This document shows positions 14,836 to 23,587 of a DNA stretch of 64,000 nt, piece after piece (positions within the stretch are counted from its first letter, which is position 1; the number at the start of each line of letters is the position of its first letter). This stretch comes from Cerasicoccus sp. TK19100 (GTDB lineage Bacteria > Verrucomicrobiota > Verrucomicrobiia > Opitutales > Cerasicoccaceae). The notes under the pieces were generated by a model that did no database searches, had not been told where the DNA came from, and saw only the letters and a list, made by a program, of their open reading frames with translations. Location of the stretch: positions 496,001 through 560,000 of the forward strand of contig NZ_JAPWDU010000004.1 in NCBI RefSeq assembly GCF_027257155.1, written 5' to 3'. A program made the translations under genes and the position numbers.

Positions 14836-17246
14836 GCACCGTAAAAAGCACCAACACCACGACCATCGAATACGACGACAAGTCCGTCCGGTGGTTCCTC
14901 GTTGCATCCGTCATCTGGGCGCTCGTTGGCCTTGGAGCCGGCGTGCTCATCGCGTCGCAGCTAAACTTCTGGCGGATGAATTTTAACATGGAGTGGCTGA
15001 CCTTTGGCCGCCTCCGCCCGCTACACACCAACGCCGCGATCTTCGCGTTTGTTGGCAACATGATGTTCGCGGGCATTTATTACTCCACCCAGCGCCTGTG
15101 CCGCTGCCGCACGGCGTCCGACCTGCTATCGAAGATTCACTTCTGGGGCTGGCAGGGCATTATCGTGCTGGCGGCCATCACCCTCCCGCTGGGCTACAGC
15201 CGCGGTAAGGAATACGCCGAGCTGATCTGGCCGATCAATATCCTTGTCGCCGTCATCTGGCTGGTCTTCGCCGCGAACTTTTTCTGGACGCTCGCTAAGC
15301 GCAACGAGAAGAGCCTCTACGTCGCGCTGTGGTTCTACATCGCGACCATCGTCACCGTGACGATGCTCTACGTGGTCAACCACCTCTCGCTGCCGACAAG
15401 CTTCACGCACAGCTATCCGATCTTTGGCGGCGTGCAGGACGCGCTTGTCCAATGGTGGTATGGGCACAACGCCGTGGCGTTCTTTTTAACGACGCCGATC
15501 CTCGGCATCATGTATTACTTCGTGCCGAAGGCGGCCAACCGTCCGGTATATAGCTACCGTCTCTCGGTCATTCACTTCTGGTCGCTGGTGTTCATTTACA
15601 TCTGGGCCGGTCCGCACCACTTGCTCAACACCGCCCTGCCCGGCTGGCTGCAAACGCTGGGGATGCTGTTCAGCCTGATGCTCTGGGCTCCCAGCTGGGG
15701 CGGCATGCTCAACGGCCTGCTTACCCTGCGCGGCGCGTGGGATAAGCTGCGCACCGACCCGGTGATCAAGTTCTTCGCCGCCGGCGTCACCTTCTACGGC
15801 ATGGCGACTTTTGAAGGCCCGCTGCTTTCGATCAAATCCGTTAACGCGCTCTCGCACTACACGGACTGGACGATCGGTCACGTGCACGGTGGCACGCTCG
15901 GCTGGAATGGCTTCATGGCCGCCGGGATGTTCTACTGGCTCGCACCGAGACTTTGGAATACAAAGCTTTACTCGCAGAACCTCGCCAACATGCACTTCTG
16001 GTTGGGCATGGTCGGCATCCTGCTCTACGTAGCGGCCATGTGGGTCTCCGGCATTACGCAAGGACTCATGCTCAACGGCACCGTTGACCAGGGCACCCTG
16101 CTCGCCTACCCGAACTTCCTCGACACGCTGCAGGCCATCCGCCCGATGATGCTCTTCCGTGTGATCGGCGGCGGGCTCTACCTGATCGGCTTCTTCATGA
16201 TGGCCTATAACCTCTGGAAAACCGCCAAGGGCGGACAGCCGGTCAACGGCACGGTCGAAGTGGAATCCGCCATGAAGGAAATGACCGGCAGCGCCACGAA
16301 GTTCCGCGGTTACCTGAACCCGCCCGTCGTTTACAGCGTGCTGATCCTTGGCTCGGCCGCGGTGATGATCTTCGGGCAAGGCGTGGCGTTCCTCGCGGGC
16401 ATCTTCTTCACCGGCGTCTTTACGCTGGCGGCGATCTCGCACTTCGAGTTCAGCGGCGCCAAGTGGAGCGAGTGGTATGACCAACTGCTGGAGCACGGCT
16501 TGACCTTTACCGTGTTGACCGTCATCGCCGCAGCCATTGGTGGCATGGTGCAGATCATCCCCACGGTCACCATGCAACGCGCCGAGAACATTGAGGGGCA
16601 TTTGCAAATCCCCTACACCTCGCTGGAGCTGACCGGCCGCGACATCTACGTGAGCGAGGGTTGCTACAACTGCCACTCGCAGATGATCCGCACGATGACG
16701 CCCGACATCCTCCGCTACGGCGACTACTCGCGCCTCGGTGAATCCATTTATGACCACCCGTTCCAGTGGGGCTCCAAGCGCACCGGGCCGGACCTCGCCC
16801 GCGAAGGCGGCGATATCCAGTCCGGGGCCGAACTGATGCGCATTGGCAAACGCTCCAACGACTGGCACTACCTCCACCTCATGGATCCGCGCCAAGTGTC
16901 TGACGGCTCCAACATGCCAAACTACCCGTGGCTCATCGCCAAGGACGCCAAGACCGGAACGCTCATGTCGAAGATTAACGCGATGCGTATGCTCGGCGTG
17001 CCTTACGACATCGGCCTATCCGAAGAAGAAGTCATGGCGGAATACAATCTGCAGGCCAACGAGATCGTGGCCGACCTCGCCGAAAGCGGCGTCTTCGTGG
17101 AGCCCAACAAGCAGATCGTCGCGCTCATCGCCTACCTGCAAAAACTCGGTGCCTTCGAGGACAACACCAAGGTGCCCAAACAGGATAAACCCGACACCTC
17201 CTTGCCATTCGAATCCGTTGCCACGGCAACTCCGGCCAACCACTAA
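14832..17246 (+). CDS. ccoNO: cbb3-type cytochrome c oxidase, fused subunits I and II
   Basis: 804 residues from a GTG at 14832. The in-frame ATG at 14739 lies inside ccoS in another frame and gives a nonsensical N-terminus. Residues about 15-480 are CcoN: haem b/b3 and CuB ligands are visible in RPLHTNAAIF, YGHNAVAFFL, GPHHLLNTALP and HVHGGTLGWNG. After several linker helices, residues about 595-790 are CcoO with one c-type haem site C611-Y-N-C614-H615 and the family context RTMTPDILRYGDYSRLGESI, then GPDLAREGG. Fused CcoN-CcoO is known in some bacteria. It is the catalytic core of a high-affinity proton-pumping terminal oxidase in the inner membrane. ccoQ follows 14 bases later. Confidence 0.95.
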   Translation: MSTVKSTNTTTIEYDDKSVRWFLVASVIWALVGLGAGVLIASQLNFWRMNFNMEWLTFGRLRPLHTNAAIFAFVGNMMFAGIYYSTQRLCRCRTASDLLSKIHFWGWQGIIVLAAITLPLGYSRGKEYAELIWPINILVAVIWLVFAANFFWTLAKRNEKSLYVALWFYIATIVTVTMLYVVNHLSLPTSFTHSYPIFGGVQDALVQWWYGHNAVAFFLTTPILGIMYYFVPKAANRPVYSYRLSVIHFWSLVFIYIWAGPHHLLNTALPGWLQTLGMLFSLMLWAPSWGGMLNGLLTLRGAWDKLRTDPVIKFFAAGVTFYGMATFEGPLLSIKSVNALSHYTDWTIGHVHGGTLGWNGFMAAGMFYWLAPRLWNTKLYSQNLANMHFWLGMVGILLYVAAMWVSGITQGLMLNGTVDQGTLLAYPNFLDTLQAIRPMMLFRVIGGGLYLIGFFMMAYNLWKTAKGGQPVNGTVEVESAMKEMTGSATKFRGYLNPPVVYSVLILGSAAVMIFGQGVAFLAGIFFTGVFTLAAISHFEFSGAKWSEWYDQLLEHGLTFTVLTVIAAAIGGMVQIIPTVTMQRAENIEGHLQIPYTSLELTGRDIYVSEGCYNCHSQMIRTMTPDILRYGDYSRLGESIYDHPFQWGSKRTGPDLAREGGDIQSGAELMRIGKRSNDWHYLHLMDPRQVSDGSNMPNYPWLIAKDAKTGTLMSKINAMRMLGVPYDIGLSEEEVMAEYNLQANEIVADLAESGVFVEPNKQIVALIAYLQKLGAFEDNTKVPKQDKPDTSLPFESVATATPANH

Positions 17247-17260
17247 CCGAAAGAACGACT

Positions 17261-17443
17261 ATGTTTAAGCGCATCATTTACGACAACTGGACGAACATTG
17301 TTCCCGTCATTTCCTTCTGGCTGACCTTTGGCGTGTTCATGGCCATTACCATTCGCGCCCTTTGCTTCAAGAAGGACTTCGTGGAGCACATGGGCAACCT
17401 TCCCCTGGAAGACCAACCCGGAGAATCGGAATCCAAAGCATGA
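17261..17443 (+). CDS. ccoQ: CcoQ-like small membrane subunit of cbb3 oxidase
   Basis: 60 residues with one membrane helix (NIVPVISFWLTFGVFMAITI) followed by a short tail with FKKDFVEHMGNLPL. Size, topology and location between ccoNO and ccoP match CcoQ, which stabilises the complex. Its stop overlaps the ATG of ccoP by four bases (ATGA). Confidence 0.8.
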   Translation: MFKRIIYDNWTNIVPVISFWLTFGVFMAITIRALCFKKDFVEHMGNLPLEDQPGESESKA

Positions 17444-18012
17444 GCGACGTAAAACCAGAAGACCTGCCCGAAGGCGTCATCCTCAAAGACCACACCTACG
17501 ACGGCATTCAGGAATATGACCAACGCCTGCCGCGCTGGTGGCTGCTCACGCTGTATGGCGCCATCATCTTTGCCGGCGGTTACTTCATGTTCAGCCAGTA
17601 TTACTCTGGATCGCAAAGTAACCAGGAGCGCGTCGAGTCCGAGATGAAGAAGATCGACGCCATTCGCCTGGCCAACTCCATTGACGTGACCAACAACGAA
17701 ATGTTCTGGGACATGAGCAAGAACCCGTCCTTCGTGCTAGCGGGCGAGAAGACCTTCCAGTCCACCTGCAGTCCCTGCCATGGGGCCAACCTGCAAGGCG
17801 GCATCGGCTTCAACCTCGTCGATGGCGAGTGGGTGCATGGCGCTGCGCCGTCCTCCATCTACAACACCATCTACAATGGCGTGCCGGATAAAGGCATGCA
17901 GGCCTGGGGCACGATGTTGGGCCAAAAGCGGATCGCCGAAGTCGTCGCCTACGTCCTGAGCAAGAACGACGAAGCAACACTCCGCGCCGCCGCAGAAAGC
18001 GAGGGCTCTTAA
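17440..18012 (+). CDS. ccoP: cbb3 oxidase cytochrome c subunit CcoP, mono-haem
   Basis: 190 residues from the ATG at 17440, which overlaps the ccoQ stop. An open frame upstream (from 17362) overlaps ccoQ and is not used. The N-terminus has the CcoP signature YDGIQEYDQRLPRWWLLTLY followed by one membrane helix. A single c-type haem site is present: C110-S-P-C113-H114. Classical CcoP has two haems and about 300 residues, so this is the short mono-haem form. It passes electrons from a soluble or bound cytochrome c to CcoO. A copy of the ACTTTG-N5-CAAAGT palindrome lies inside the gene (17601-17621). ccoG starts directly after the stop. Confidence 0.92.
   Translation: MSDVKPEDLPEGVILKDHTYDGIQEYDQRLPRWWLLTLYGAIIFAGGYFMFSQYYSGSQSNQERVESEMKKIDAIRLANSIDVTNNEMFWDMSKNPSFVLAGEKTFQSTCSPCHGANLQGGIGFNLVDGEWVHGAAPSSIYNTIYNGVPDKGMQAWGTMLGQKRIAEVVAYVLSKNDEATLRAAAESEGS
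17601..17621. repeat. ACTTTG-N5-CAAAGT palindrome, copy 2 (inside ccoP)
   Basis: TTACTCTG-GATCG-CAAAGTAA, one mismatch between the eight-base arms. It is read in the ccoP frame as Y-S-G-S-Q-S-N, in the periplasmic linker after the membrane helix. Confidence 0.55.
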
Positions 18013-19434
18013 GTGAGCGCCCCCGCCAGCAACAAGAAGCCGATCCGGGAATCCGTTACGACGATCAACGATGACGGATCGCGCTTCTTCTTGCACCCGG
18101 CGGACGTCAGCGGTAAGTTTACTTTGCTTCGCAGAGTAACCGCAGTGCTGCTGATCCTGGTTTACATCGCGCTGCCATGGATTCCCATCAATGGCTACCC
18201 GGCGGTGTTCCTCGATGTCGCCCAGCGGCGCTTCCACCTATTCGGCCTCACCTTCGCCGCTCAGGACATGTGGATGGCGTTCTTTTTCATCACAGGCTTG
18301 GGCTTTTCGCTGTATGTCGTCACCGCGCTGTTCGGGCGCCTCTGGTGCGGCTGGGCCTGCCCGCAGACAGTGTTCCTGGAGCACGTTTACCGCCGCATCG
18401 AGCGGCTGATTGAGGGCGACCATACCAAGCGCAAACAGCTCGACCGCAAAGACTGGGATGCGCACAAGGCGACGCTGCGCGTCATCAAGCACGGGCTGTT
18501 CATTATCGTGTCGCTGATCATTGCGCACATCTTCCTCTCCTACTTTGTCTCGATGCGCAACCTCTATGGAATGATGACGCACAGCCCGTTGGAGCACTGG
18601 AGTGCGTTCCTGTTTATAATTATCACGACAACGATCATCTACTTTAACTTCTCGTGGTTTCGCGAACAACTCTGCCTCGTCATCTGCCCGTATGGTCGGC
18701 TACAATCCGCACTCATCGACGACGACTCCATCGTCATCGGCTACGATGAAATCCGCGGCGAACCGCGAGGCCCCGCCAAAAAGACCGACATTGGCGACTG
18801 CATTGACTGCCGCCGCTGCGTGCAAGTTTGCCCCACGGGCATCGACATCCGCCAAGGCCTGCAGATCGAGTGCATCGGCTGCTCGAACTGCATTGACGCG
18901 TGTGACGCCATCATGGACAAGCTCGGTCGAGACCGTGGCCTGGTTCGCTACGACTCGCTCAACGGACTGGCCGGTAAAAAGAAGCGCATTATCCGCCCGC
19001 GCCTCTTTCTCTACGGTGCGCTCATGCTGCTGGGTCTAGCCGCAATGACTTTCTCCGCGACAAAGCTCACGAGCGCAAACATGAACGTGGTCCGCATGAC
19101 TGGCTCGCCTTACTTCATAACGGAGACCGGCCTTCGCAACCAATACATGGTCCGCATCATAAACAAAGACGACGCGGAGAAAAACTTTACCATCCACGCT
19201 GAGGCCGCCGGACAAACGGTGACATTTGTTGGCACGGATGAACCCATCACCGTCGAGTCTATGGGCGAACTGGTGCAGCCTGTCGTCGTCTCCATCACCA
19301 AGGAAGACTACACCGGCAAGTTCCCCGTGAGCATCGAGCTGATCGACCCCGACGGCAAAACGATCATCTCCCGCGAAACAGAATTCGTCGGCCCCGATCC
19401 CAAGCTCTTCAAGCAACATGAATCAGGAGAATAA
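18013..19434 (+). CDS. ccoG: Cytochrome c oxidase accessory protein CcoG
   Basis: 473 residues, start codon GTG at 18013 immediately after the ccoP stop. It is an integral membrane iron-sulfur protein, with five hydrophobic segments and the conserved GRLWCGWACPQTVFLEHVYR. Two ferredoxin-type clusters start at C263 (CIDCRRCVQVCP) and in CIGCSNCIDACD. The C-terminal periplasmic domain is Ig-like. CcoG (FixG/RdxA) handles copper reduction for cbb3 assembly. Length is normal. A palindrome copy lies near the 5' end (18119-18139). The last 17 bases overlap the small membrane ORF that follows. Confidence 0.95.
   Translation: MSAPASNKKPIRESVTTINDDGSRFFLHPADVSGKFTLLRRVTAVLLILVYIALPWIPINGYPAVFLDVAQRRFHLFGLTFAAQDMWMAFFFITGLGFSLYVVTALFGRLWCGWACPQTVFLEHVYRRIERLIEGDHTKRKQLDRKDWDAHKATLRVIKHGLFIIVSLIIAHIFLSYFVSMRNLYGMMTHSPLEHWSAFLFIIITTTIIYFNFSWFREQLCLVICPYGRLQSALIDDDSIVIGYDEIRGEPRGPAKKTDIGDCIDCRRCVQVCPTGIDIRQGLQIECIGCSNCIDACDAIMDKLGRDRGLVRYDSLNGLAGKKKRIIRPRLFLYGALMLLGLAAMTFSATKLTSANMNVVRMTGSPYFITETGLRNQYMVRIINKDDAEKNFTIHAEAAGQTVTFVGTDEPITVESMGELVQPVVVSITKEDYTGKFPVSIELIDPDGKTIISRETEFVGPDPKLFKQHESGE
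18119..18139. repeat. ACTTTG-N5-CAAAGT palindrome, copy 3 (inside ccoG)
   Basis: TTACTTTG-CTTCG-CAGAGTAA, one mismatch between arms. It is read as F-T-L-L-R-R-V in the ccoG frame, a different phase from copy 2. Confidence 0.55.
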
Positions 19435-19588
19435 ACCTCGCGGCCTGCGCATCCCGCTGTGGGTCCCCGTGACACTCGCCTTCATCCTGCTCATCGCCGC
19501 ATGGACTACGCTGATCGTCATTGCACAGAAGCACCCGACCGAACGCGTTCCGGTCGAAACCGCCAGCGCAACTGAGCAGCCCGAATAA
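19418..19588 (+). CDS. 56-residue single-helix membrane protein between ccoG and ccoI
   Basis: 56 residues. The start ATG at 19418 overlaps the end of ccoG by 17 bases, and the stop at 19588 is six bases before ccoI. A short basic head (MNQENKPRGLRIPL) is followed by one strong helix (WVPVTLAFILLIAAWTTLIV) and a polar tail (AQKHPTERVPVETASATEQP). The position is that of ccoH/fixH, but CcoH is about 150-170 residues with a conserved periplasmic domain, which is absent here. It may be a minimal replacement or an unrelated small subunit. Translation-coupled layout on both sides supports it as real. Confidence 0.6.
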   Translation: MNQENKPRGLRIPLWVPVTLAFILLIAAWTTLIVIAQKHPTERVPVETASATEQPE

Positions 19589-19594
19589 GCCATC

Positions 19595-21967
19595 ATGGCC
19601 ACCTCCACCAAAGCGCATTGCGAACACTGCGGAACGCCCTTCCAGCCGAAGGCGCAAGAGCGTTTTTGCTGCCATGGCTGCGAGTATGTGTTCCAGATGC
19701 TGCACGATGTCGGCTTCACGCGCTTCTATGATTTGAAGGGCAGCCAAGCCACGCCGCCCGTCGGCTCGCGAGCATTTCGCACGGTGGACGTCACCTGGCT
19801 ACAGGAGGCCATGGCCAAAGCCGAGGAGTCAGCGACGAACGGTATTGCCGAGGCAACCTTTGGCGTGCGCGGCATTTCCTGCGTGGGTTGTGTGTGGCTA
19901 ATCGAAGCGGTGTATGACGCCCAGCCCGGCGCGCGCTCCATCAATATCGATGCGCGCAAAGGCGCCATCCGCCCCCGCTGGCACGTAGGAGAATTTGACG
20001 CCGCGCACTTCGCCCGCGAGCTGCAAAAACTTGGCTACGAAGTCGTTCCCGAGCCCGCCAAGGACACTAAGTCAAGCGCCTCCAGTAGCATCGCCCAACG
20101 CGTTGGCATCTGCGGATTTCTGCTAATGAACACGATGCTGTTCACGCTACCGAGCTATCTCGGCATGGCCTCGGATTACTTTCTTGCGCCGCTCTTCTCA
20201 ATGCTTGGCGCGTTGTTCGCGACGCTCAGCCTCGTGATCGGCGGCAGTTATTTCTTCAAGCGCGCCAGTCAAGCTTTGCGACACAAAGTATTGTCGATCG
20301 ACTTCCCCATCGCCCTCGGTTTGGGCGCGGCCTATCTCGGCTCTATTACCGGATGGCTGACCGGCGCCGCGCACATGATCTACTTCGACTTCGTGGCGAC
20401 GTTCGTCTTTCTTATGCTCTGTGGCCGTTGGCTGCAGGAGTATGCGCTCGAAAAAAATCGGCAACACCTGAACCGCCGGCAGACCGAAAGCCAATACGTG
20501 ACGATCTACGGCGGTCCCGAAGATGGCGCACGCAAGCCCATTGAGCAGGTCAAGCGCGGCGATGCCTACGTGATCGCGCCGGGCGAGATCAACCCCGTCA
20601 GCGCGCGCCTGAAGACCAATGCCTCGCTCAGCCTGGAGTGGATCAACGGCGAGCCCGATCCGGTTGCCTGGCTGGACGGCCAGATAGCCCCGGCTGGCGC
20701 AATCAATGTCGGCCTGAGCGCTGTCGCCATGACGGCCGAGGAAGCATGGCAAGACAGCTTACTCGCCCGCTTACTCGAGCCGCCCAAGGAAGACTTTCAG
20801 GCCAAGCGTCTGCAGAAAGTATTGAGCGTTTACATCGTGCTCGTGCTGGCCATCGCCGCCGTTGGCGGGCTTGCGTGGCTGGCCCTGGGTGGTGGGGTGA
20901 TCAATGCGCTACAGGTCTTCATCTCGGTGTTGATTGTTTCCTGCCCCTGCGCCCTCGGTGTCGCCTTGCCAATGACGGACGAACTTTGCCAGACAAAGTT
21001 AAGACGTGACGGACTCTTTATCCGCAATAACGACATCTGGGAACGCCTGCGCCAAGTGCGCACGGTCGTCTTTGATAAGACCGGCACGATCACGCTCGAA
21101 ACGCCTCGCCTGATCAACGCCGGTGTGCTGGACCGCCTTAGCTCGACTGCCTCACTGGCGCTTTACCGCCTCGTCGATAACAACCTGCACCCGGTCGCCC
21201 GCTCCATTCGCGAAAGCCTGCTGCTGCGCTATCCTTCACTTCAGTTGCACCCGATCGAAACACCGAATCAGGAGATGGTCGGCCATGGCGTATACTTCAT
21301 CTCGAACGATGGTAACACCTGGAGCCTGGGCAAGGCCGGTTGGTCGCCCCAACCCGATAGCCAAGCTTTGCCATGCAAAGTAGATGGCGCGACCGAGCTC
21401 CGCTGCAACGGCACGCTCTTAACCACATTTCACTTCGAGGAAGACATTCGCGACGACGCACGCGAGGCCATCGACTGGCTGAAGGAGGAGCGTTTTAACA
21501 TCGCCATTCTCAGCGGCGACGCCTCCGCCAACGTCACCCGCATCGCGACGCAACTCGGCATCGAGCCCCCCCAGGCCCATGGGCAATGTTCGCCGGACGA
21601 CAAGGCGGACTGGATCGGTGAGTTTGCGCCAGACTCTGCCCTGATGATCGGCGATGGCGCCAACGATCGGCTGGCCTTCGACCGCGCCATCTGCCGCGGC
21701 ACGCCTATCGTCGATCGCAGCCTGCTTGAAGCCTCGGCAGATTTCTTTTTCTTCGGACGCAGCATGGACTGCCTGCCCAGCTTGCTGCGCCTAGCCAAGC
21801 AACGGCGCAAGGCGGTGAACGCCATTTTTGCGCTCGCGATCGCATACAACCTCATCGCCGTCTCCCTCTGTCTGGCTGGCGCGATGCACCCACTGCTCGC
21901 GGCGATTCTGATGCCGCTGAGCTCGATTGCCACGTTGCTGGTCCCATGGCGTTGGTTAAGGTGCTGA
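19595..21967 (+). CDS. ccoI: Copper-transporting P-type ATPase CcoI
   Basis: 790 residues, P1B-type ATPase of the CcoI/FixI type, which supplies copper to the cbb3 oxidase. The N-terminus carries a Cys-rich metal site (HCEHCGTPFQ, FCCHGCEYVF) and an HMA domain with C-V-G-C (GISCVGCVWLIEAV). Membrane helices follow. The transport motif C450-P-C452 is in SCPCALGVALP, the phosphorylation site is D494 in DKTGTIT, and the hinge motif is GDGANDRLAF. Length and order are normal. It closes the cbb3 cluster. Three copies of the ACTTTG-N5-CAAAGT palindrome lie inside it, more than in any other gene of the window. Confidence 0.95.
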   Translation: MATSTKAHCEHCGTPFQPKAQERFCCHGCEYVFQMLHDVGFTRFYDLKGSQATPPVGSRAFRTVDVTWLQEAMAKAEESATNGIAEATFGVRGISCVGCVWLIEAVYDAQPGARSINIDARKGAIRPRWHVGEFDAAHFARELQKLGYEVVPEPAKDTKSSASSSIAQRVGICGFLLMNTMLFTLPSYLGMASDYFLAPLFSMLGALFATLSLVIGGSYFFKRASQALRHKVLSIDFPIALGLGAAYLGSITGWLTGAAHMIYFDFVATFVFLMLCGRWLQEYALEKNRQHLNRRQTESQYVTIYGGPEDGARKPIEQVKRGDAYVIAPGEINPVSARLKTNASLSLEWINGEPDPVAWLDGQIAPAGAINVGLSAVAMTAEEAWQDSLLARLLEPPKEDFQAKRLQKVLSVYIVLVLAIAAVGGLAWLALGGGVINALQVFISVLIVSCPCALGVALPMTDELCQTKLRRDGLFIRNNDIWERLRQVRTVVFDKTGTITLETPRLINAGVLDRLSSTASLALYRLVDNNLHPVARSIRESLLLRYPSLQLHPIETPNQEMVGHGVYFISNDGNTWSLGKAGWSPQPDSQALPCKVDGATELRCNGTLLTTFHFEEDIRDDAREAIDWLKEERFNIAILSGDASANVTRIATQLGIEPPQAHGQCSPDDKADWIGEFAPDSALMIGDGANDRLAFDRAICRGTPIVDRSLLEASADFFFFGRSMDCLPSLLRLAKQRRKAVNAIFALAIAYNLIAVSLCLAGAMHPLLAAILMPLSSIATLLVPWRWLRC
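20271..20291. repeat. ACTTTG-N5-CAAAGT palindrome, copy 4 (inside ccoI)
   Basis: AAGCTTTG-CGACA-CAAAGTAT. The core CTTTG-N5-CAAAG is exact. It encodes Q-A-L-R-H-K-V. Confidence 0.5.
20982..21000. repeat. ACTTTG-N5-CAAAGT palindrome, copy 5 (inside ccoI)
   Basis: AACTTTG-CCAGA-CAAAGTT, perfect seven-base arms. It encodes E-L-C-Q-T-K-L, just after the CPC motif. Confidence 0.55.
21363..21383. repeat. ACTTTG-N5-CAAAGT palindrome, copy 6 (inside ccoI)
   Basis: AAGCTTTG-CCATG-CAAAGTAG. The core is exact. It encodes Q-A-L-P-C-K-V, the same frame as copy 4. Confidence 0.5.
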
Positions 21968-22055
21968 TTAGCGCGGCTCATAGCAGAGATTTCGCGTATA
22001 ATATTATTGAATCTTCGCGCCGATTATTATTCAATTTTCTAATAATCCAGCCACC

Positions 22056-23567
22056 ATGAAAAAAGTTATCTTCAATAACAACGTCTTGCGCGATGGTCAC
22101 CAAAGCCTCGCCGCCACCCGGATGACGACCGAGCAGATGCTGCCGGTTTGCGAGGACCTCGATGCCATCGGCTTTGGCGCGCTCGAAACCTGGGGCGGTG
22201 CGACGATCGACTCCGGCCTGCGCTTCTTGGACGAGTTCCCCTTTGACCGCCTGGATGCCCTCAAGAAGGCCTGCCCCAAGACACCGCACATGATGCTTCT
22301 GCGCGGGCAGAACATTGTGCAATACGCGCACTTTCCCGATGAGGTCGTGACCGCATTCATCAACATGTCCGCCAAGCACGGCATGGACATTTTCCGTATC
22401 TTCGACGCGCTCAACGACCCGCGCAACATGCTGACTGCCATCGAGGCCGCCAAGGCCGCGGGCAAGCAGGCGCATGGCACCATCTGCTACACCACGAGCC
22501 CCGTCCACACGACGGAGAAATTTATCGAGCTCGGTTGCCAGTTGGAAGAGATGGGCTGCGACGCGATCGTCTTAAAAGACATGGCCGGGCTGATTCCCCC
22601 AATGCACGCTCAGGCGATTATCAAGGGGCTCAAAAAGCAGATCAACATCCCAGTCTGGATTCACACGCACGACACCGCCGGCCTCGGCGCCACGACTTAC
22701 CTGGCGGCGGTGGACGCCGGGGTAGACGCCATTGACTGCTCGGTGGTTCCCTTTGCCAACGGCACCGGCCAGCCCGACACCGTGCGCATGCTTGCGCTGC
22801 TAAAGGAGCACGAGCGCTGCCCGGACTTTTCTACGGAAGACATCGAGCGCCTCGGCCGCGTGCGCGCACACCTGAATGGTGTTTATAAGCAGTTGTCGGA
22901 ATTCACCTCGCACACGAACGAAATCGTCGACAGCGACACCCTGCTCTACCAAGTGCCTGGCGGCATGCTCTCCAATTTCCGCACGCAACTAGCGCAGCAA
23001 AAGATGGAGGATAAGTTCGACGAAGTCTTTGCGGAGATACCCGTTGTTCGCGAAGCGCTTGGCTGGATTCCGCTCGTTACGCCGACATCGCAAATCGTCG
23101 GCATGCAGGCGTTCCTCAACGTGAAATTCGGCCGCTGGAAGCAAATCTCTCCGCAAGCCGCCGACATCGCGCTCGGCTATTATGGAGTCACCCCGGCACC
23201 GGTGAATCCGGAGATTCAAAAGCTCGCCGCCAAGCAGGCTGGCAAGGATCCCATAACCTGCCGTCCCGTGGAAGCCCCCGGCTCGAACCACACCATGATG
23301 GCCGATCTGCGCAAGCAACTGCAGGATGCCAACATCCCCGACGACGACGAACACTGCGTCATCCAGGCGATGTTCCCGCAGCAGCTGGCCACGCATTATA
23401 AAAACAAGAACAAGCCGAAAAGCGAACAACCGGCCGCCGCACCCGCTGCTCCGGCCCAACCTGCACCAGCGCAGCCGGCAGCCGCCAAAGCCGAATCAGG
23501 AAACGCCCGCCAATATGCGCTGACCATCAACGGCAAGCGCATGGAAGTGGCCGTTGAAGAACTTTAG
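22056..23567 (+). CDS. Biotin-dependent carboxyltransferase subunit (OadA/PycB-like), no biotin domain
   Basis: 503 residues. Residues 1-300 form the carboxyltransferase TIM barrel: the metal/substrate motif LRDGHQSLAATRM, ETWGGATIDSG, MDIFRIFDALND, the carboxylated lysine K174 in VLKDMAGL, and HTHDTAGLGATTYL. Residues 300-440 are the conserved PYC/OADA domain. A Pro/Ala-rich linker (AAPAAPAQPAPAQPAA) leads to a short tail YALTINGKRMEVAVEEL, which looks like the first strands of a biotinyl domain but stops before any A/V-M-K-M biotin site. The biotin carrier must therefore be a separate protein. It is probably part of a Na+-pumping oxaloacetate decarboxylase or a methylmalonyl-CoA carboxyltransferase. 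The adenosyltransferase gene downstream favours the second. Confidence 0.85.
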   Translation: MKKVIFNNNVLRDGHQSLAATRMTTEQMLPVCEDLDAIGFGALETWGGATIDSGLRFLDEFPFDRLDALKKACPKTPHMMLLRGQNIVQYAHFPDEVVTAFINMSAKHGMDIFRIFDALNDPRNMLTAIEAAKAAGKQAHGTICYTTSPVHTTEKFIELGCQLEEMGCDAIVLKDMAGLIPPMHAQAIIKGLKKQINIPVWIHTHDTAGLGATTYLAAVDAGVDAIDCSVVPFANGTGQPDTVRMLALLKEHERCPDFSTEDIERLGRVRAHLNGVYKQLSEFTSHTNEIVDSDTLLYQVPGGMLSNFRTQLAQQKMEDKFDEVFAEIPVVREALGWIPLVTPTSQIVGMQAFLNVKFGRWKQISPQAADIALGYYGVTPAPVNPEIQKLAAKQAGKDPITCRPVEAPGSNHTMMADLRKQLQDANIPDDDEHCVIQAMFPQQLATHYKNKNKPKSEQPAAAPAAPAQPAPAQPAAAKAESGNARQYALTINGKRMEVAVEEL

Positions 23568-23587
23568 CCAATAATCCTCCCCCGACG

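Noticed and set aside
15486-16895. A 469-codon open frame on the minus strand, opposite ccoNO
   Set aside because: It is antisense to the strongly conserved oxidase subunit and shows the same low-complexity shadow composition.
21968-22055. TATAAT at 21997-22002 as the promoter of the carboxyltransferase gene
   Set aside because: No acceptable -35 box lies at the right distance, so it was not listed as a feature.
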